From Ashinkailepas kermadecensis (lineage: Eukaryota > Arthropoda > Thecostraca > Neolepadidae): DNA of 64,000 nt. The notes under the pieces are model-generated. The model ran no database searches and was not told the DNA's origin. It was given only the letters and a program-made list of their open reading frames with translations. The stretch spans positions 285,001 to 349,000 of the forward strand of contig JAOTOM010004876.1 in NCBI GenBank assembly GCA_034440615.1, read 5' to 3'. The position numbers and the translations under genes are program-made. Shown piece after piece: positions 1-12,272 of the stretch. Position 1 is the stretch's first letter, and each line of letters starts with the position of its first letter.

Positions 1-521
1 ACAAATTTGACCATGTTTCGGATCTGCTGAGGAGACTGGGCTGGCTCAGTGCGGAGAATCTAGCCAGATACCACACCCTGTGCCTCACGCACAAGGTGCG
101 CCGTCATGGTGAACCAGAGTCACTGGCTCATGATCTCACTACCGTAGTGGAGGTTCGTGACCGAACCACCCGTCAGGACTATCACTTGTATGTCGCCTGG
201 TCACGCACTGAGATGGGGAAGAGGTGTTTTAGCTCCAGAGCACCGCTGATGTTCAACTCGTTGCCACTCGAGCTGATGCGGCTTCCTGTACCGATATTTG
301 GCCGCCACCTACGGCGTCACCTGTCCAACGTGTCGCCTGTGCCGGACTGATTTGCTGCTCGCCCCGCTGTATTTTTTATGATATGTATGACCACCGGTTT
401 AGCTGTTTTGTGATTTTGACCTTTTCTGCTGTGCTGTTTTATCTAATTAACGCAAGGTTATAATAGCCACAAGTTCATTGTGGATTACCTCAATAAAAAG
501 TATGTCTGTCTATTTGTCTAC
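1..521 (+). mobile_element. 3' end of a non-LTR retrotransposon (LINE), 5' cut by window edge
   Basis: Frame 3 is open from position 3 to the stop at 348-350. It reads as the C-terminal region found after the reverse transcriptase in many CR1/L2/RTE-like LINEs: an opening block like LLRRLGWLSAENLARYHTL, then FSSRAPLMFNSLPLEL, which matches the usual 'F...aP.lWNsLP.eLR' signature, then a basic end. No catalytic motif is included. After the stop comes about 140 bp of AT-richer 3' UTR, an AATAAA-like signal near 491, and a short simple tail of TCTGTCTATTTG type up to about 521. The exact clade cannot be decided from this part. Confidence 0.75.
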
Positions 522-522
522 C

Positions 523-945
523 CGACTAACCACCTGGCGGACGGACACAGGCGGAAAACACTGTAGCCGACTAAAAATCCGCCAAACAGATGGCCGTAGG
601 CGGACAATGCTGTAGCCGCCTAACAGTCAGACAGATGGTTGAAGGTGGACAACGTTGTAGCCGCCTAAGTACCTGACAAACGGCCACAGGCGGACAATGC
701 TGTAGCCGCCTAACCGCCTGGCGGATGGACGCGTGCGGACACCGCTGTAGTCGCCTAAGCACCTGACATAGGGCCACAGGCTGACAACACTGCAACCACC
801 TAACCGCCTGGCGGATGAACGCGTGCGGACACCGCTGTAGTCGCCTAAGCACCTGACATAGGGCCACTGGCTGACAACACTGCAACCACCTAACCACCTG
901 ACGGACGATCGCAGGCGGAGAACGCGTAACCGTGGTAACAGTCTG
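523..945. repeat. Minisatellite, units of about 45 bp
   Basis: Diverged tandem units built around 'gtagccgcctaa', 'cctgacggacg' and 'aggcggacaa'. The best-preserved pair is near 720-880, where two roughly 95-bp double units are almost identical. The 164-residue minus-strand ORF across it is a by-product of the repeat. Confidence 0.75.
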
Positions 946-1067
946 ATCTACGGAGATGCCAACAGGCGAACATGGGCTGTTCGGATGACTAACATATTCG
1001 GATAACGTTACAACGTCCACGGTTGAGATTTCAGGATAATTTATAGCAGCCTGATCATAATTCATCC

Positions 1068-1083
1068 CCCCCCCCCCCCCCCC
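1068..1083 (+). repeat. Poly-C tract
   Basis: An uninterrupted run of C. Homopolymers like this are also common places for assembly length errors. Confidence 0.9.
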
Positions 1084-1804
1084 GATCTACTGAAGTTGGT
1101 CTGGTGTGACGCCTTCGACATGGAGGCTGAAACAGGCTGACGCGTGCTGACACGTGGAAAGACGTGAGGTGCGCATGTGGCGGCCAATCTGAACCTCATG
1201 AACGTGCTCAGGTATAGACTTGCCAGGTGCGAGCGTCCTTCCTACATCTTCCCACTATTTGTATCGCTTGCGCAGGTTTTCGTTTGGCTACAACGTAGGC
1301 TATCGTATCTCTTCCAATGTCACCTGCAGCGACTCAGCTGCGTTCTCGCCATTTTCTTCCGCGTGCTTCATTACCCGTGTTCGAGTGAGTTTCATGGAAG
1401 TCTGTCGGTGGATTGGGTGTGACATCGATACCGAAATAGTTTAACGCTGATTCCCGTGGCGGAGCGTCCGTCGTGGACGGCTCTAACGTCCCAGGGTACG
1501 CCATCAAAGAGGTATCTCTGCGACGTCTGCGGGAACCACTTGGGCTTATGTATTTCTAGATCGCCTTCAATGGACTGTATGAGGACTGAATGGCCGGTTG
1601 GATTCGCTCGGTGGCTGCCGTTCAGGCCCTGGTGCTGCTTCCAGTCACTGGGAGTATGTCCTGACTATGGTGCAGTCGCGGGTGACTGGTCGGAGATGTG
1701 GTCACGGGGCTCTGCTGAGTCGGAGGAAGAGCAAGCTGGATGATTTCTACACGATGTTCTGACCTTGTCCGTATTAAAACTGGTTCATTTTGTGCATGAT
1801 TGTA
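1084..1804. other. Unassigned DNA
   Basis: Short overlapping ORFs of up to 95 codons with no recognisable domain. I see no splice-bounded exon, RNA gene or repeat here. Confidence 0.4.
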
Positions 1805-2216
1805 TGAGCCACCAGGGCTGACAAGATTACTGCCCTGCAGCTGGGCAGCTACCCTGACAAGATTACTGCCCTGCAGCTGGGCAGCTACCCTGACTTAGCC
1901 GTGGGCAACATTGTATGGGCCACCAGGGCTGACAAGATTACTGCCCTGCAGCTGGGCAGCTACCCTGCCTTAGCCGTGGGCAACATTGTATGAGCCACCA
2001 GGGCTGACAAGATTACTGCCCTGCAGCTGGGCAGCTACCCTGCCTTAGCCGTGGGCAACATTGTATGGGCCACCAGGGCTGACAAGATTACTGCCCTGCA
2101 GCTGGGCAGCTACCCTGCCTTAGCCGTGGGCAACATTGTATGGGCCACCAGGGCTGACAAGATTACTGCCCTGCAGCTGGGCAGCTACCCTGCCTTAGCC
2201 GTGGGCAACATTGCAC
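1805..2216 (+). repeat. Tandem repeat, 75-bp unit, about 5.5 copies
   Basis: Units run from 'gggctgacaagattactg' through 'ctgcagctgggcagctaccc' to 'gtgggcaacattgta'. Copies are nearly identical, and the first is shortened. Because 75 is divisible by 3, one frame stays open for about 95 codons with a 25-residue repeat. Nothing suggests that this is translated. Confidence 0.9.
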
Positions 2217-2379
2217 TTGTCTTATGGCGCTACTCCCAGAGTTTGGTAGGGCTGGAGGCGCTCGAAATTGATGGCAGCCCGTCCAACTTCGCATTGTTTT
2301 TGCACACAGAATTGTATGGAGTTGCATATATCTAGGACAGCAGCACTGTGGGCTACAGGTATCTGTGATGTGATGCGAT

Positions 2380-2815
2380 GTGCTTGCTTGTGTGCGTGCT
2401 TGTGTGTATGTGTGTGTGTTTATTTGTATGTATCTGGAATGACGTGTGTGTTTGCATGTATCATGGATGAGGCATATGTTTGTGTATTTTTTCCCCGCCT
2501 CAATAGTTGATTTGGCACAGCGCCATCCTTCATTGGGCTCCCATTCCCCGGCAAGACAGGGCTCGAGTCGTTGCACGCGCTCGTACTTATCCCCCAGTTG
2601 GGAGGGTCAGTTGGCAACTGGCCCAGTGAGGTCGGGGATGCGGCACCCGGGCGGCCGTGTCGGTACACTGACGTCACAGTAAAAACTCGGTTTACATGTG
2701 CTGCCGTTGAACTGGAATTTCCAGATCAGGTGGTGGAGTGTCTCTGTCTCTGTCTCTGTCTCTGTCTTTGTTTCTGTCCCTGTCTCTGTCTGTCTCGATC
2801 TCTGTCTCTGCCTTT
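2380..2815. repeat. TG-rich and (CTCTGT)n microsatellites with unassigned DNA between
   Basis: Impure TG/TTTG repeats at about 2380-2460 and a (TCTGTC)n tract at about 2738-2815. The intervening DNA has no recognisable gene. Confidence 0.75.
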
Positions 2816-3965
2816 TCTTCATTCACCCTCGCGATTATTTTCCATGAATGACTTTCGAGAACATACAAAACAGCATGCACGACATTTCCTGTATGGGCGC
2901 GACCTGGATAAAATCGACTACCGCGAATAGTTTGGGAGCATTCTTATTGTTGACGAGCATGTTTGGTTTTCTTCGCAAGACACTGGAATATTATGAAAAT
3001 TGTCATACATCACCTGTTCCTTAAAAAGATAAAATCCATCGCATATGTAGCGGATGCAATGGCAGTTCAACTGGTTTTGTGACACCACCTTATCATATGT
3101 GTGCCGTGTTTACCTTCACATGACAGCAATCATTATCCAACGATGACTGCGATCGGAATGCAAACTAACGGAATACCCTCACACAAATCCTTGGGATACC
3201 ATTCTGAGTTGCTGAACGACTATACTAATAATTTCCCAACTTATGCCAACTGAATACCATGCTATCCGAATATCACACTTTACCGAACACTTGGTTGACA
3301 TTTCCGCCATATGCTGATGTACGCTCATCTGTTTGTAATGTTGCGGAAAGCCGCACTGAGCATCGCCAAGTTCAAAATGATTAGTAGAGGTAACCATATG
3401 CTTCTTCCTTCTCCGGCCTTTCGCAGGGCCGAATCCGAGATACATAAGGGCAGTTTGCGCACCTTTTCCAGTTAACATGAAGGTTACGTTACCCTTCCTA
3501 ATCATGTGCAGCACACTCCTCTGGCCGATGTCGACGGACACATAGCAATCCCCCGTCCTTCTCTGAAGTCAGTGCAACGTCGAAATCTGAGAGTAAACAC
3601 CACGCTCCAGCCACCATCGGATTGGCTGACTGCTGACCGGCGCCACTCAGAGGCGGAAGCACCAGCTGGCCGACGGCAGCATTGGCGTGTGACTGTTCTG
3701 CACACGAGCGCCGAGGCAGTCGACAAACACGGGGGATCGATTATCAGCCGACCCAACACGGCCGTGTCGATTATTAATGCTCACGCGGCAGCGGCAGATG
3801 GACGCCGCGGAGAGCGGCCCGCCCCAGCACTTCGCCGGATCGGACAAGTTGCATTCGCCTTCCGCCTAAACTATTCAGAAGGCTATTCACGATAAACACG
3901 CGGCTGGGAAAACCACAACTACCGCTTGGCAGCACGGCTGGGCGGCCAGGTGAGCGTCGACGAGC
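2816..3965. other. Unassigned DNA
   Basis: Overlapping ORFs of 60-129 codons on both strands, none with a recognisable motif. GC content rises after about 3640. Confidence 0.35.
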
Positions 3966-4253
3966 TGTGGTGGCCGCCACCACCCAGTCCCCACCGCGCT
4001 TGTCACGGCCGTGACTATCAGTGACGTCACCGGCGATAAGCTGCGGTGGCCGCCACCACCCAGTCCCCACCGCGTTTGTCACGGTCGTGACTATCAGTGA
4101 GGTCACCGGCGATAAGCTGCGGTGGCCGCCACCACCCAGTCCCCACCGCGTTTGTCACGGTCGTGACAATCAGTGAGGTCACCGGCGATAAGCTGCTGTG
4201 GCCGCCACCACCCATTCCCCACCGCGTTTGTCACGGTCGTGACTGTCAGTGAG
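3966..4253. repeat. Tandem repeat, 76-bp unit, about 3.8 copies
   Basis: The unit begins near 'gtgaggtcaccggcgataag' and contains 'ggtggccgccaccaccca' and 'cgcgtttgtcacggtcgtga'. Each copy carries a TGACGTCA-like palindrome (gtgacgtcac or gtgaggtcac). It is followed to about 4560 by GC-rich DNA with three 'acttatgacgtc' words at 4352-4390. Confidence 0.85.
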
Positions 4254-4870
4254 GTCACGTGTGCGCTGCTGACGCCGACATTTGTCAATTGAGCGCTTAG
4301 CGACGGGCGCGTCGTACTGAACAATGGTCCGGAAACGGCAACAGCGGACATCAACTTATGACGTCAACTTATGACGTCGACTTATGTCCGTGTCGGGCCG
4401 GTTTAATCGCCGCAAATGTCGTCCGGATGGCCGTCGGCCGAGCACAAAGCCCGCCAGAGCAGTGCCATACATTCGTCGTCGGCGCGCCGAGCGCGCTCGC
4501 ATGGCTGACGCCGGCCTGACAAGGGTGCCACCCACACGACATCCGGCTCTCGCATTGGACGGTGACATAAGTCATGCTTAAAGGCATCGCATGCTGCCAG
4601 TGATGGCCAGACAATGCGGCCGAACTGATCAGTAACGGAATTAGCCGGCCGAATGGAGATATGTGAACTCGGCTGAAAACCGTGGGCTGCAGCGCAACGA
4701 TATATGACATCCGCGACATGCTTGGTCCTCCGCCCCCGTGCCCTCGATACTGGAGCCGTCGTCGGGTGAAACGGAACAAGAGCTGGCACTCTCATGTCCT
4801 TGGCACACCACCCCCGCACTTTTATGTTAAAAATCGTGCGGCGAAAAGGAGGACAGAGTGTATCCCCGTA

Positions 4871-5151
4871 CAAGGGTGGATCTAGGAACTTTCATGCGGA
4901 GGGAGCGCGCTTTCTCAGAGGGGCTCCTTCGGCGGGAAAATTGCCGAGAGGGAAGGGGTACACTCGAGCATACTGAAGGGGCGCCATTTCCTTGGAATGG
5001 GCGCCTTTGGCTGACAAATTCGTTGAGCGGGGAAGGAGAGGGATGCATCCTCGAGCCTTCCTGCAGTGGCGCCTTTCCCGGCCGGAGGGGTGCCACCTTT
5101 CCATGGGGAGGGGCACATGCCCCCAGTAATCTCACCTTGTATCCACCCCTG
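4871..5151. mobile_element. hAT-type MITE (non-autonomous DNA transposon)
   Basis: Ends read CAAGGGTGGATCTAGG on the left and, reverse-complemented, CAGGGGTGGATACAAGG on the right. These are imperfect terminal inverted repeats of the CAGGGGTGGAT type common in hAT MITEs. Flanking 8-mers tccccgta (4863-4870) and tcccagtg (5152-5159) could be a decayed 8-bp target duplication, but only 5 of 8 positions agree. The element is 281 bp with no transposase ORF. Confidence 0.55.
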
Positions 5152-7130
5152 TCCCAGTGTCTCAGTCCAGCGACCATGCAGCTTTATCGGAACTCGGCGG
5201 GCACTGTTTCATACTCCCCTCACTGAAATGGCAATCTGTTCACAATATGTTGATTTGGCTTCAGCACCCTCACCTATCAAGTTCATGTCGTCGATCTGCC
5301 CATCCGGGGTGATGGATTTCATCCTGTCAGCGTTTTCTCCCAATGTTGGGATAAACCGGAGGAAAAAGACCAACGCGTTGCATCTCATGTGACAAATAAT
5401 TTGAGCCGATTTGCATACTTTAGATTAGGCAGTGACACTTCAGGTCAGGTTAAAGCTCAAAGCTTAAAGAAGTGTCGGGTGTCGGAAACTTCAGCTAGGC
5501 CGTATTCCAAGAATACACCACATAGAGCCTGAAAGGAATTATTGCGGTGTGGTTTAGGTTCGCAAAATCTTTTGATATTTCATTTCGAGCTAGGGTGAAG
5601 CCCGAGCGAGTCTACTCTCCATTGTTCTGTTGCCATTCTTTTCCCACTTTTCTTCTGCTCTTTCTTCTTTCTACTCCCGTAGCTACAGTATGTACAAAGG
5701 TTCATCTGTACGGCGCAGCTCGACTCGGCCAGACCCATCCGTCCGACTTTTGACATCACAGTAACCTTCTTTTTTTGCTACAACGCTTCAGATTCTACTT
5801 TCTGCACTCAGGTCAGGTATGTGTGTAGGTATGTGTGCTTCAGCTAAGTTTTTTGTAGCCAATTATTGTCCCAATATTTTTTCCCACGAAATGCTCATAA
5901 TCTGTGTTCAGAGAAAGAGACTCGCGGCGGCGCATCCGCTCTCGGACAGCCTTCAGCATCGCTTCACGTTGCAACACAGCATGTCAAGTTCTAATAATGT
6001 TATCGCACAGAGCCGGATCTCCTCTTTTCAATTTGAAAGTTACCACCTTTAATCACAATATTTCTCCTGAAGTACACGAGTGAATATGAATTCCTTCAAT
6101 ACATGGACACCTGTGTTCAGAGGGATGGCCTTTCGGCGGCATTCCTGCGCACGAGCAGCCTACCATACGCCTGGCACCGAAACCGGTACTTGTAGTTGCG
6201 TGGCACATGAATAAGGTGCCTGGTTTATATCCTGGTGTTTCGAGTTCGATGCGGTTAGGTTTGGAATACAGGAATGAAAGGTCTTGCCTTGGATACCATG
6301 ATCATCTCCCCTCGCTGTCTTCTATATTCTCAAAGAAGTAGTTATAAAGACCTTGAGTCCCATATACTCAAAAGACCACCTGAGTCTATTTGAGTCTATT
6401 CATATGGCAAGCTTTTAATGGTCTGGACCAAATGTGTGATCCTCCTCAGTACATCCTCAATCTCATCAGCATCTCCGAGGAACGCTGGGCCCCATGCACG
6501 GTTTGCGTACTCGAGATATGTGGCCGAACAACAGTCTTGAACATAATGGAAAGATTGGCACAGTCAAGAGCAGCAAGTTCGTTAGTCAATAAGGTAGCAA
6601 GTAGAATTGTCAGTGGATTAGTCAGTAGAATGACAAGTAGATTAGTGAGCAGAGTGGTAAGCAGACTGTGATAGGAAGACTGTTTGTCACTATACAGGAG
6701 CTAAAGACGTGTTTTGCACACGTTTATCGTTTATGGTTCTGTCACCCAATGCGGCATCACTGGACACACCTTTTGTAAACTGCCTTCTGAGTTGGCCAAT
6801 CCCCACAGCCCGATTCTGATATCCATTTCTGGACTGACCGCGTCCTGCAGCTGCCATCAGAACCTTGAGATCCATTTCTGGACTGGCAGAACTGGCTAAA
6901 TTCGATCCATTCGCGTCCCGAAGCACCGGTCTGTCGTCGGTATGAGCGCATATTGGTTTTCAGTCGTTTGTTACCTGTCAGAAGTCACTCAACATGACTA
7001 GTCATCCCAAACCGACCACTCTCGCCAGCAATCATCCGTCTGCCAGCCACTTCGTAATTCATACACTCTCATTATCTCACTTTTTCTCTCCTTTGATCTG
7101 TTTGCCATTCCTTCCCACTTCTATTCCTCT
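5152..7130. other. Unassigned DNA
   Basis: No conserved protein segment seen. Degenerate 15-20 bp repeats (forms of 'agtagattagtgagcag') lie at about 6580-6670. Two copies of a 30-40 bp 'gatatccatttctggactg' word lie near 6820-6890. Confidence 0.35.
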
Positions 7131-7206
7131 CTTTCCTCTTTCTCTCCCTCCATCTCTCACTTTCCCTCTCCTCTGTAATCTGCCGTTCTTCTCCTTCTCT
7201 CTTTTC

Positions 7207-7245
<39 letters not shown>

Positions 7246-7280
7246 CTCTCTTTCTCTCTCTCTCTCTCTCTCTTTTATTC
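7075..7280 (+). repeat. Pyrimidine-rich tract with (TA)n and (CT)n microsatellites
   Basis: A CT-rich region runs into about 14 TA units at 7213-7240 and then (TC)n at about 7245-7274. Confidence 0.9.
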
Positions 7281-7302
7281 CTCCTCTTTCTTTTGCTATA
7301 TA

Positions 7303-7440
7303 CCGGCTATGGGATTTGAACCCTTGACCCTCAGTGCATGGCCCTACCGACTGAGCTATGCGAGTCGATCGGCCACGTCTGGTGCCGGAGCCGCAAAGGT
7401 GTGCTGGGGCAGTGATAAAACGGCAGAACGCCGACCCACC
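7303..7440 (-). mobile_element. SINE-C copy 1, tRNA-like module
   Basis: On the minus strand there is a pol III A box, TAGCTCAGTCGG (7347-7358), and a B box, GGTTCAAATCC (7312-7322), at tRNA-like spacing. The acceptor stem pairs poorly, so this is not a functional tRNA gene. A roughly 80-bp leader upstream of the tRNA part (7360-7440) is conserved with the second copy at 8828-8958, which shows an interspersed element rather than a lone tRNA relic. Confidence 0.7.
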
Positions 7441-8827
7441 TCATGCATGGTATCCGAAATAACCGAAGCGTGATCTGTTGGAGATTTGTTGAAAATTCAA
7501 ACCTGACGATCGCTCGGCAATGTGGTTGGCGAATGTGTGTGTGCGTGTGTGTGGGGGGGGGGGTGCATGTGTGTGTGAGCTGAACTTACGCGCATGTTGC
7601 CCCAAAAGGATTCATCCGATTGAACCGAAATGTTCACATCTACTACACAGATTCATGGTCAGGGCGATTACCGTGATCCCGGACCAGTCCAATTCCATGG
7701 GAACGCATCACCTAACATCATACCGGTCAACATCGAAACGCAGTCATCACGAGTACAGCCTCTATAGTCAGAAACCGGAACGGGGGTCACTTGATGACAT
7801 CGCGGCCCCAATGGCGATTCATCAGCCCCTAGTGACGAGGGCCATCAAGGGGGTGATTCACTCGCTGGGCACATGCGTCTGCTTTGACGGAGACACCGCC
7901 GGGTTTTGACTGAGGTGACCTCTGACCTTTGACCTCCAGGTTTCGAACGATGCGTGATGCGGCTAATCCACATTTGGTGTGCAGGACGGCGTCAGAGCTA
8001 CTGGTCGTGGCCCATTTATTGGGTTGGGTGTCAGGGTGTTCATGTGATGCACGTCCGCGCTCTCCGCATTCCTCCTGAGATATTCCGATCCATAGTCCAT
8101 ATTAAATATCATGCAGCCCTCAAGCGATGTGAAGACGTGCGCCCGACAGAGAACCAGCCGAATGTCTGATCACCATGCGAGTGAGGTGCTCCCTGAGCCG
8201 ACCAGGTGTTTGCACTTCTTTTGACTGGAGCGTCCCCGAGTTTTCAATGGTGCATACATGGTGCATCCAAATTTGGTGGATGGGTATGTTGCAGACAACT
8301 ACAGTTGGTACAGACAGCTGCACGTGCCGCACATACAGGCATGCTGTGCCTCTCAGAAGTAGCCCGAGCCGTAGCTGACATCGAAGTAGGGAAATTTTGT
8401 GCATTAGCAAACAACACCAACTCTTGGGCTACCATGCAATTTTGGGGTCAGAGCTCGTCTTGGTGACCTGTGACGATCAGGTACGTGCATTTGATTTTAA
8501 GAGGACACCTCGGAGTTTTGCCTTTTTAGTTTTGCACTTTACCACCAGATCAGTGTGGCGGCCGGCTGCGACGCGTCGCCGGCGAGTGGTGCGCCCTCGG
8601 CCGACCCGACGGGCCAATTGCTCAGACGAGAGCGGCTGTTGGCGGTCAGGTGGCGGGCCGCTTGCTTTATCGCGTCTGTCGAGGCGCGCTGCCAAGCTGG
8701 GACCGTGCTGACGGAACGGCCGCAAACAGCGACCGCCAACGCCGGGTGACGGGTCAAATCTGGCAGAAAGAGCCTGGTTCCTTTTGCGACGCGTTCGACT
8801 GTTGGGCCATACTGCTAGGCCATCCCG
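7441..8827. other. Unassigned DNA between the two SINE-C copies
   Basis: Contains a short GT/poly-G tract at 7528-7566 and ORFs of up to 129 codons without recognisable domains. No exon or RNA gene supported. Confidence 0.35.
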
Positions 8828-8958
8828 CCAGATATGGGATTCGAACCCTCAGTGCATCTCCCTGCCGACTGAGCTATGCGAGTCGATCGGCCACGTCTGG
8901 TGCCGGAGTGGCGGAGGCGTGCTGGGGCAGTGATAAGACGGCAGAACGCCGACCCACC
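8828..8958 (-). mobile_element. SINE-C copy 2, tRNA-like module
   Basis: Same element as 7303-7440, with B box GGTTCGAATCC (8837-8847) and A box TAGCTCAGTCGG (8865-8876). Five bases just upstream of the B box are missing relative to copy 1. The leader is shared over its full length, including 'gtgctggggcagtgata' and 'cggcagaacgccgaccca'. Confidence 0.7.
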
Positions 8959-9687
8959 GCCGCAGCACACCGGCTCATCGGAGAACATCAGCTTAGTGAT
9001 GCGCAACGCCAGCTCACTGGAGATCGCTCTTCGCTGGGTAACGCCGATCGGCCGTGAAACATCGGCATTTCACTGCGGAAAGCAGACTCAGTACCGGCTC
9101 TTCTTTCACTGAAGACCACTGCTCAGTGCAGAGAACACCGTTTCACTGCAGGAAAATACCGCACACTGGGAGGGGCATCAATGACGTCAGAAGATACTGG
9201 TCCCTTGATATTATATCACGGTTAGATCATAACAGGGCACATCAACTAAGGCGTGGATCTAAATTTCTTTCTCTATTGGATGGTTGTATTTAGAGCGCTT
9301 AGGGTGGGTGGTGACGCAATAGTAGAATGAATGCGCAACGTGGCGTAGCCTCTCCTGCAGACCACGTTTTGACGAGTAGGAGAGTGATATTCACGAACGT
9401 AATGGGAATGCCAATAACAAGGGCAAAAGCCACTTGTGAAGCACACCTTTTGCACATCTACACACGTGATGGGCTGCATAGCTACAACTTGTTACCAGCA
9501 CAAGCGCAAGACATGGCCATTTGAGCTCTTCGTAGAGTTGTTCGTTGTCAGTTAGATTCTGCATGTGTTAGGACTTAGTTATTTAGTCCGCGGTGGTGAT
9601 CGGCATCGCACCCGGAGATTCATCTGCCAGCACGGCAACGAGCTAACGAGCTATTTCACCAAGCTCAAATCTAGAATCACTATGTGG
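8959..9687. other. Unassigned DNA
   Basis: Several near-copies of 'cactgcgga' and 'cactgaag' words at about 9065-9160. No recognisable gene. Confidence 0.3.
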
Positions 9688-9738
9688 TGGTGGATTGGTG
9701 TTTTAGGGTGCCGACTGCTTGGGTTATTTTGACCCATC
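9688..9738 (+). mobile_element. Possible diverged copy of the LINE/SINE 3' tail module
   Basis: Reads tail-first on this strand: 'ggattggtgttttagggtg', then 'ccgactg', then 'ggttattttgacccat'. It resembles the tail copy at 61686-61746. No clear target duplication was found, so this is tentative. Confidence 0.35.
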
Positions 9739-10029
9739 TGGGATCACTACACCACACCGTCCACGTTAAAGTAACTGGGCGATTCCCATTGGTTGCGCGG
9801 TGAAACTTATTAAAGCGACCAGCGATGCCTACCATATGTTCGCTGCTGAACGACTGACACTGAACTTAGGTGCGTAATAAACTGAACGCCTACTACCGAC
9901 CAACGTCAGTCATGCATTTTTGTCTGCCGAACTCCGGCTGATGGCTTGACTGGTCGTATCCCTGCGTGGCACGTGCACACCACTGATACGAAAAGCGCCT
10001 TGGACGGCACAGTGTACCCCGAGGAGTGC

Positions 10030-10399
10030 CTGGGGAAATGCCGGATATATTTTCTGAGGAAACAATATGCAGATCGGGACTTCATCTTCTGCCGCGATAG
10101 GGCCACAGCCATCACAGCACTGAAGTGCAGGAACACCTCAGGTAGAAAATATTTGTTGCGTTAGTCGCCAAGAAAAGCCTCCGGACGTGCCTGAGCTTCA
10201 CCGAATAGAGTACGTGTGGGCTTTGGTGAAGGCCAGTGTTTGTGAAAGCAACTGGGAAGCAATAAGCGAGAAACAGCTGATGACAATAATACAAGCAAAG
10301 GTGAAGCACATCGACATGGAGGTTGTGCGGCGCATATTGCAGCGAGTGCAGACTCAGCTCCATCTACTGAGTCGCGAGCACATGGATGCACTGAGCTGA
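10030..10399 (+). pseudogene. Relic of a DDE transposase (Tc1/mariner/IS630-like, C-terminal part)
   Basis: A frame ending at 10399 contains PELHRIEYVWALVKA, which fits the conserved 'SPELNPIEyvWalvK' block around the last acidic catalytic residue of DDE_3-type transposases. An upstream segment in another frame, DRDFIFCRDRATAITAL (about 10078-10128), resembles the 'fmqDnAPaHtA' block that carries the second Asp. The two are separated by a stop and a frameshift, and key residues are altered (QDN replaced by CRD, NPIE by HRIE). Non-functional if the assignment is right. No terminal repeats were identified. Confidence 0.45.
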
Positions 10400-11169
10400 G
10401 AGTATAGTCTGAATAATAAGGATGTGTTTGTTTGCATACAAAATGATCCCGGTATACCTAGATTAGTTCCGGAGATATGACCAGTAAAAAGTTTTCCATG
10501 TTTTACAGTTGGCAATACTTGAGCTCCCTACTTTCACCATCACTACTTTGATCGGGTACGTACCAGGAGGAAAATGGGGTTCGTCACCGCTATTATATTA
10601 TTGCCATTCGTGTAAGATTAACATTACAGCCGAACTGCTGTATGCTGGACATCGGATAGCTGTATAAATATAATGAAGTGACCCTCTCCTACCATGCACG
10701 GCAACAACTTGCCACAGAGTTAACTACCGCTGCATTAGTGACATCGGGAATACACACAAATGTATGTATGCGCCGTACGGGTAATCCTGTGAGCCGCAGG
10801 CTATTTTCCCGAAATGTCGCGACGAATCCCGGCGTGCAATCTGTTGGGGGGGGCGAGGTGCATCCGGTCGGAGTCAATGGAGCATGACCACCGGACAGAC
10901 ATGGCCGTTGCAGTCGGTTATGTTGGCCGAGTCGCGTAAGACGATCGTCACCGACACGACGTCGTAAGTCGGCGGTGCTGCACGGTGGCCGTTATCGTGC
11001 CGGCCCGATGGGGCGCCTGCACGGCGCGACTCTGTCCGGCCTTATCGTGCCGAACGTCACCGACGACCTGTCTGCCAGACGGCGGCACGGCTTAACTGTG
11101 TCGGTGCCGGGTCAGCCCGCTTCGAACCATCGAGTACCTCTTCTGCCGGTTGGGTGGTAAGTGCCGTCT
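10400..11169. other. Unassigned DNA
   Basis: GC-rich from about 10900 to 11150 with repeated 'gtcggt' and 'cgtgccg' words. No supported gene. Confidence 0.3.
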
Positions 11170-11198
11170 GGAGTGTGTGTGTGTGTATGTGTGTGTGT

Positions 11199-11241
<43 letters not shown>

Positions 11242-11256
11242 TCTGTCTGTCTGTGT
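11170..11256 (+). repeat. (GT)n microsatellite
   Basis: Mostly GT with a few TATG and TCTG interruptions. The ORFs across it are artefacts. Confidence 0.95.
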
Positions 11257-12090
11257 CTGGACGCGACGGTGGGACGTGACGGGCTGGAGGTTCGCCAACT
11301 CCCGCCTTTCGGTCCTCTCCGTGGTGGTGATTTTTTCTACTGTGAAACCTCAGGTAGAATATAGTCTTTGAATTGCGTACAAAAATCCATACATTGGAAT
11401 ATCATATTTAAAACATGTCAGACTACTAGATTATTGGAAACTTAGACACCGTCAACCCGTTCATCTTAGTTTTAAGTGAAGGACACACGTTGTCTACCTC
11501 AGATACAATTAAAAACGATCGTTCCCTTCAACTTCATTCAAGTTTACTGTTCCAGCGTTTTCTCAGTTCACCCAGCCGTATTCATTTCGGCCGGGAACCA
11601 TTTCCGGACCAAATTGTACCGGAGAGATACGCTGACACTGGGCGACCGTTTGCATAAACGAACTGTAATCAGGTACAGCACCCTAATTTGCATACCAAGA
11701 GATTAAAAGGCCGAAGAGGAATTGGTGATACAAGAAAATGTTGGTGGTGCCCTTTCATATTTTACCAACGCATTTGACATACCAGTGGATATTGCCCACA
11801 CACGTGCTTTAATTCTGATTATACGCCGCAGATTGTGTACCTTATTTGTTGCCATATCTAGAACGATGCATTTTCTGAACGAATATGTCCGGGGAGCGGT
11901 GCTTAGTTCATTCTGATGTAGCCTACACTGGGGTCAAAGTAGGAAAACTATTGAGTGGTATCTTGACTGTCATAGAATCAAATCATACAAATTCAAAACA
12001 AACTGTTGGCCATGCAGACCACAAATGCATTAATAAACTAAAATACCGTGTAATATATTGATAGCATACGAAAACCTAAGCAAAATAAAC
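11257..12090. other. Unassigned AT-richer DNA
   Basis: No recognisable coding segment or repeat. Confidence 0.3.
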
Positions 12091-12093
12091 ATA

Positions 12094-12272
12094 TTATGAC
12101 ATATATGTATGATATATGATATATGTATATGATATATATGATATATATATATATGATATATGATATGATATATGATATATGATATGATACATATATGATA
12201 TGATATATGATATGATATATATATATATATATATATATATGATATATGATAACATATATGATAAACATACCC
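12094..12272. repeat. AT-rich microsatellite (gatata/tatg)n
   Basis: Compound repeat of 'gatatat', 'gatatga' and a pure (AT)n stretch at about 12218-12240. It can fold back on itself extensively. Confidence 0.9.

Noticed and set aside
571..1065. 164-codon Cys/Arg-rich protein on the minus strand
   Set aside because: A by-product of the 45-bp minisatellite; the residue pattern simply follows the DNA period.
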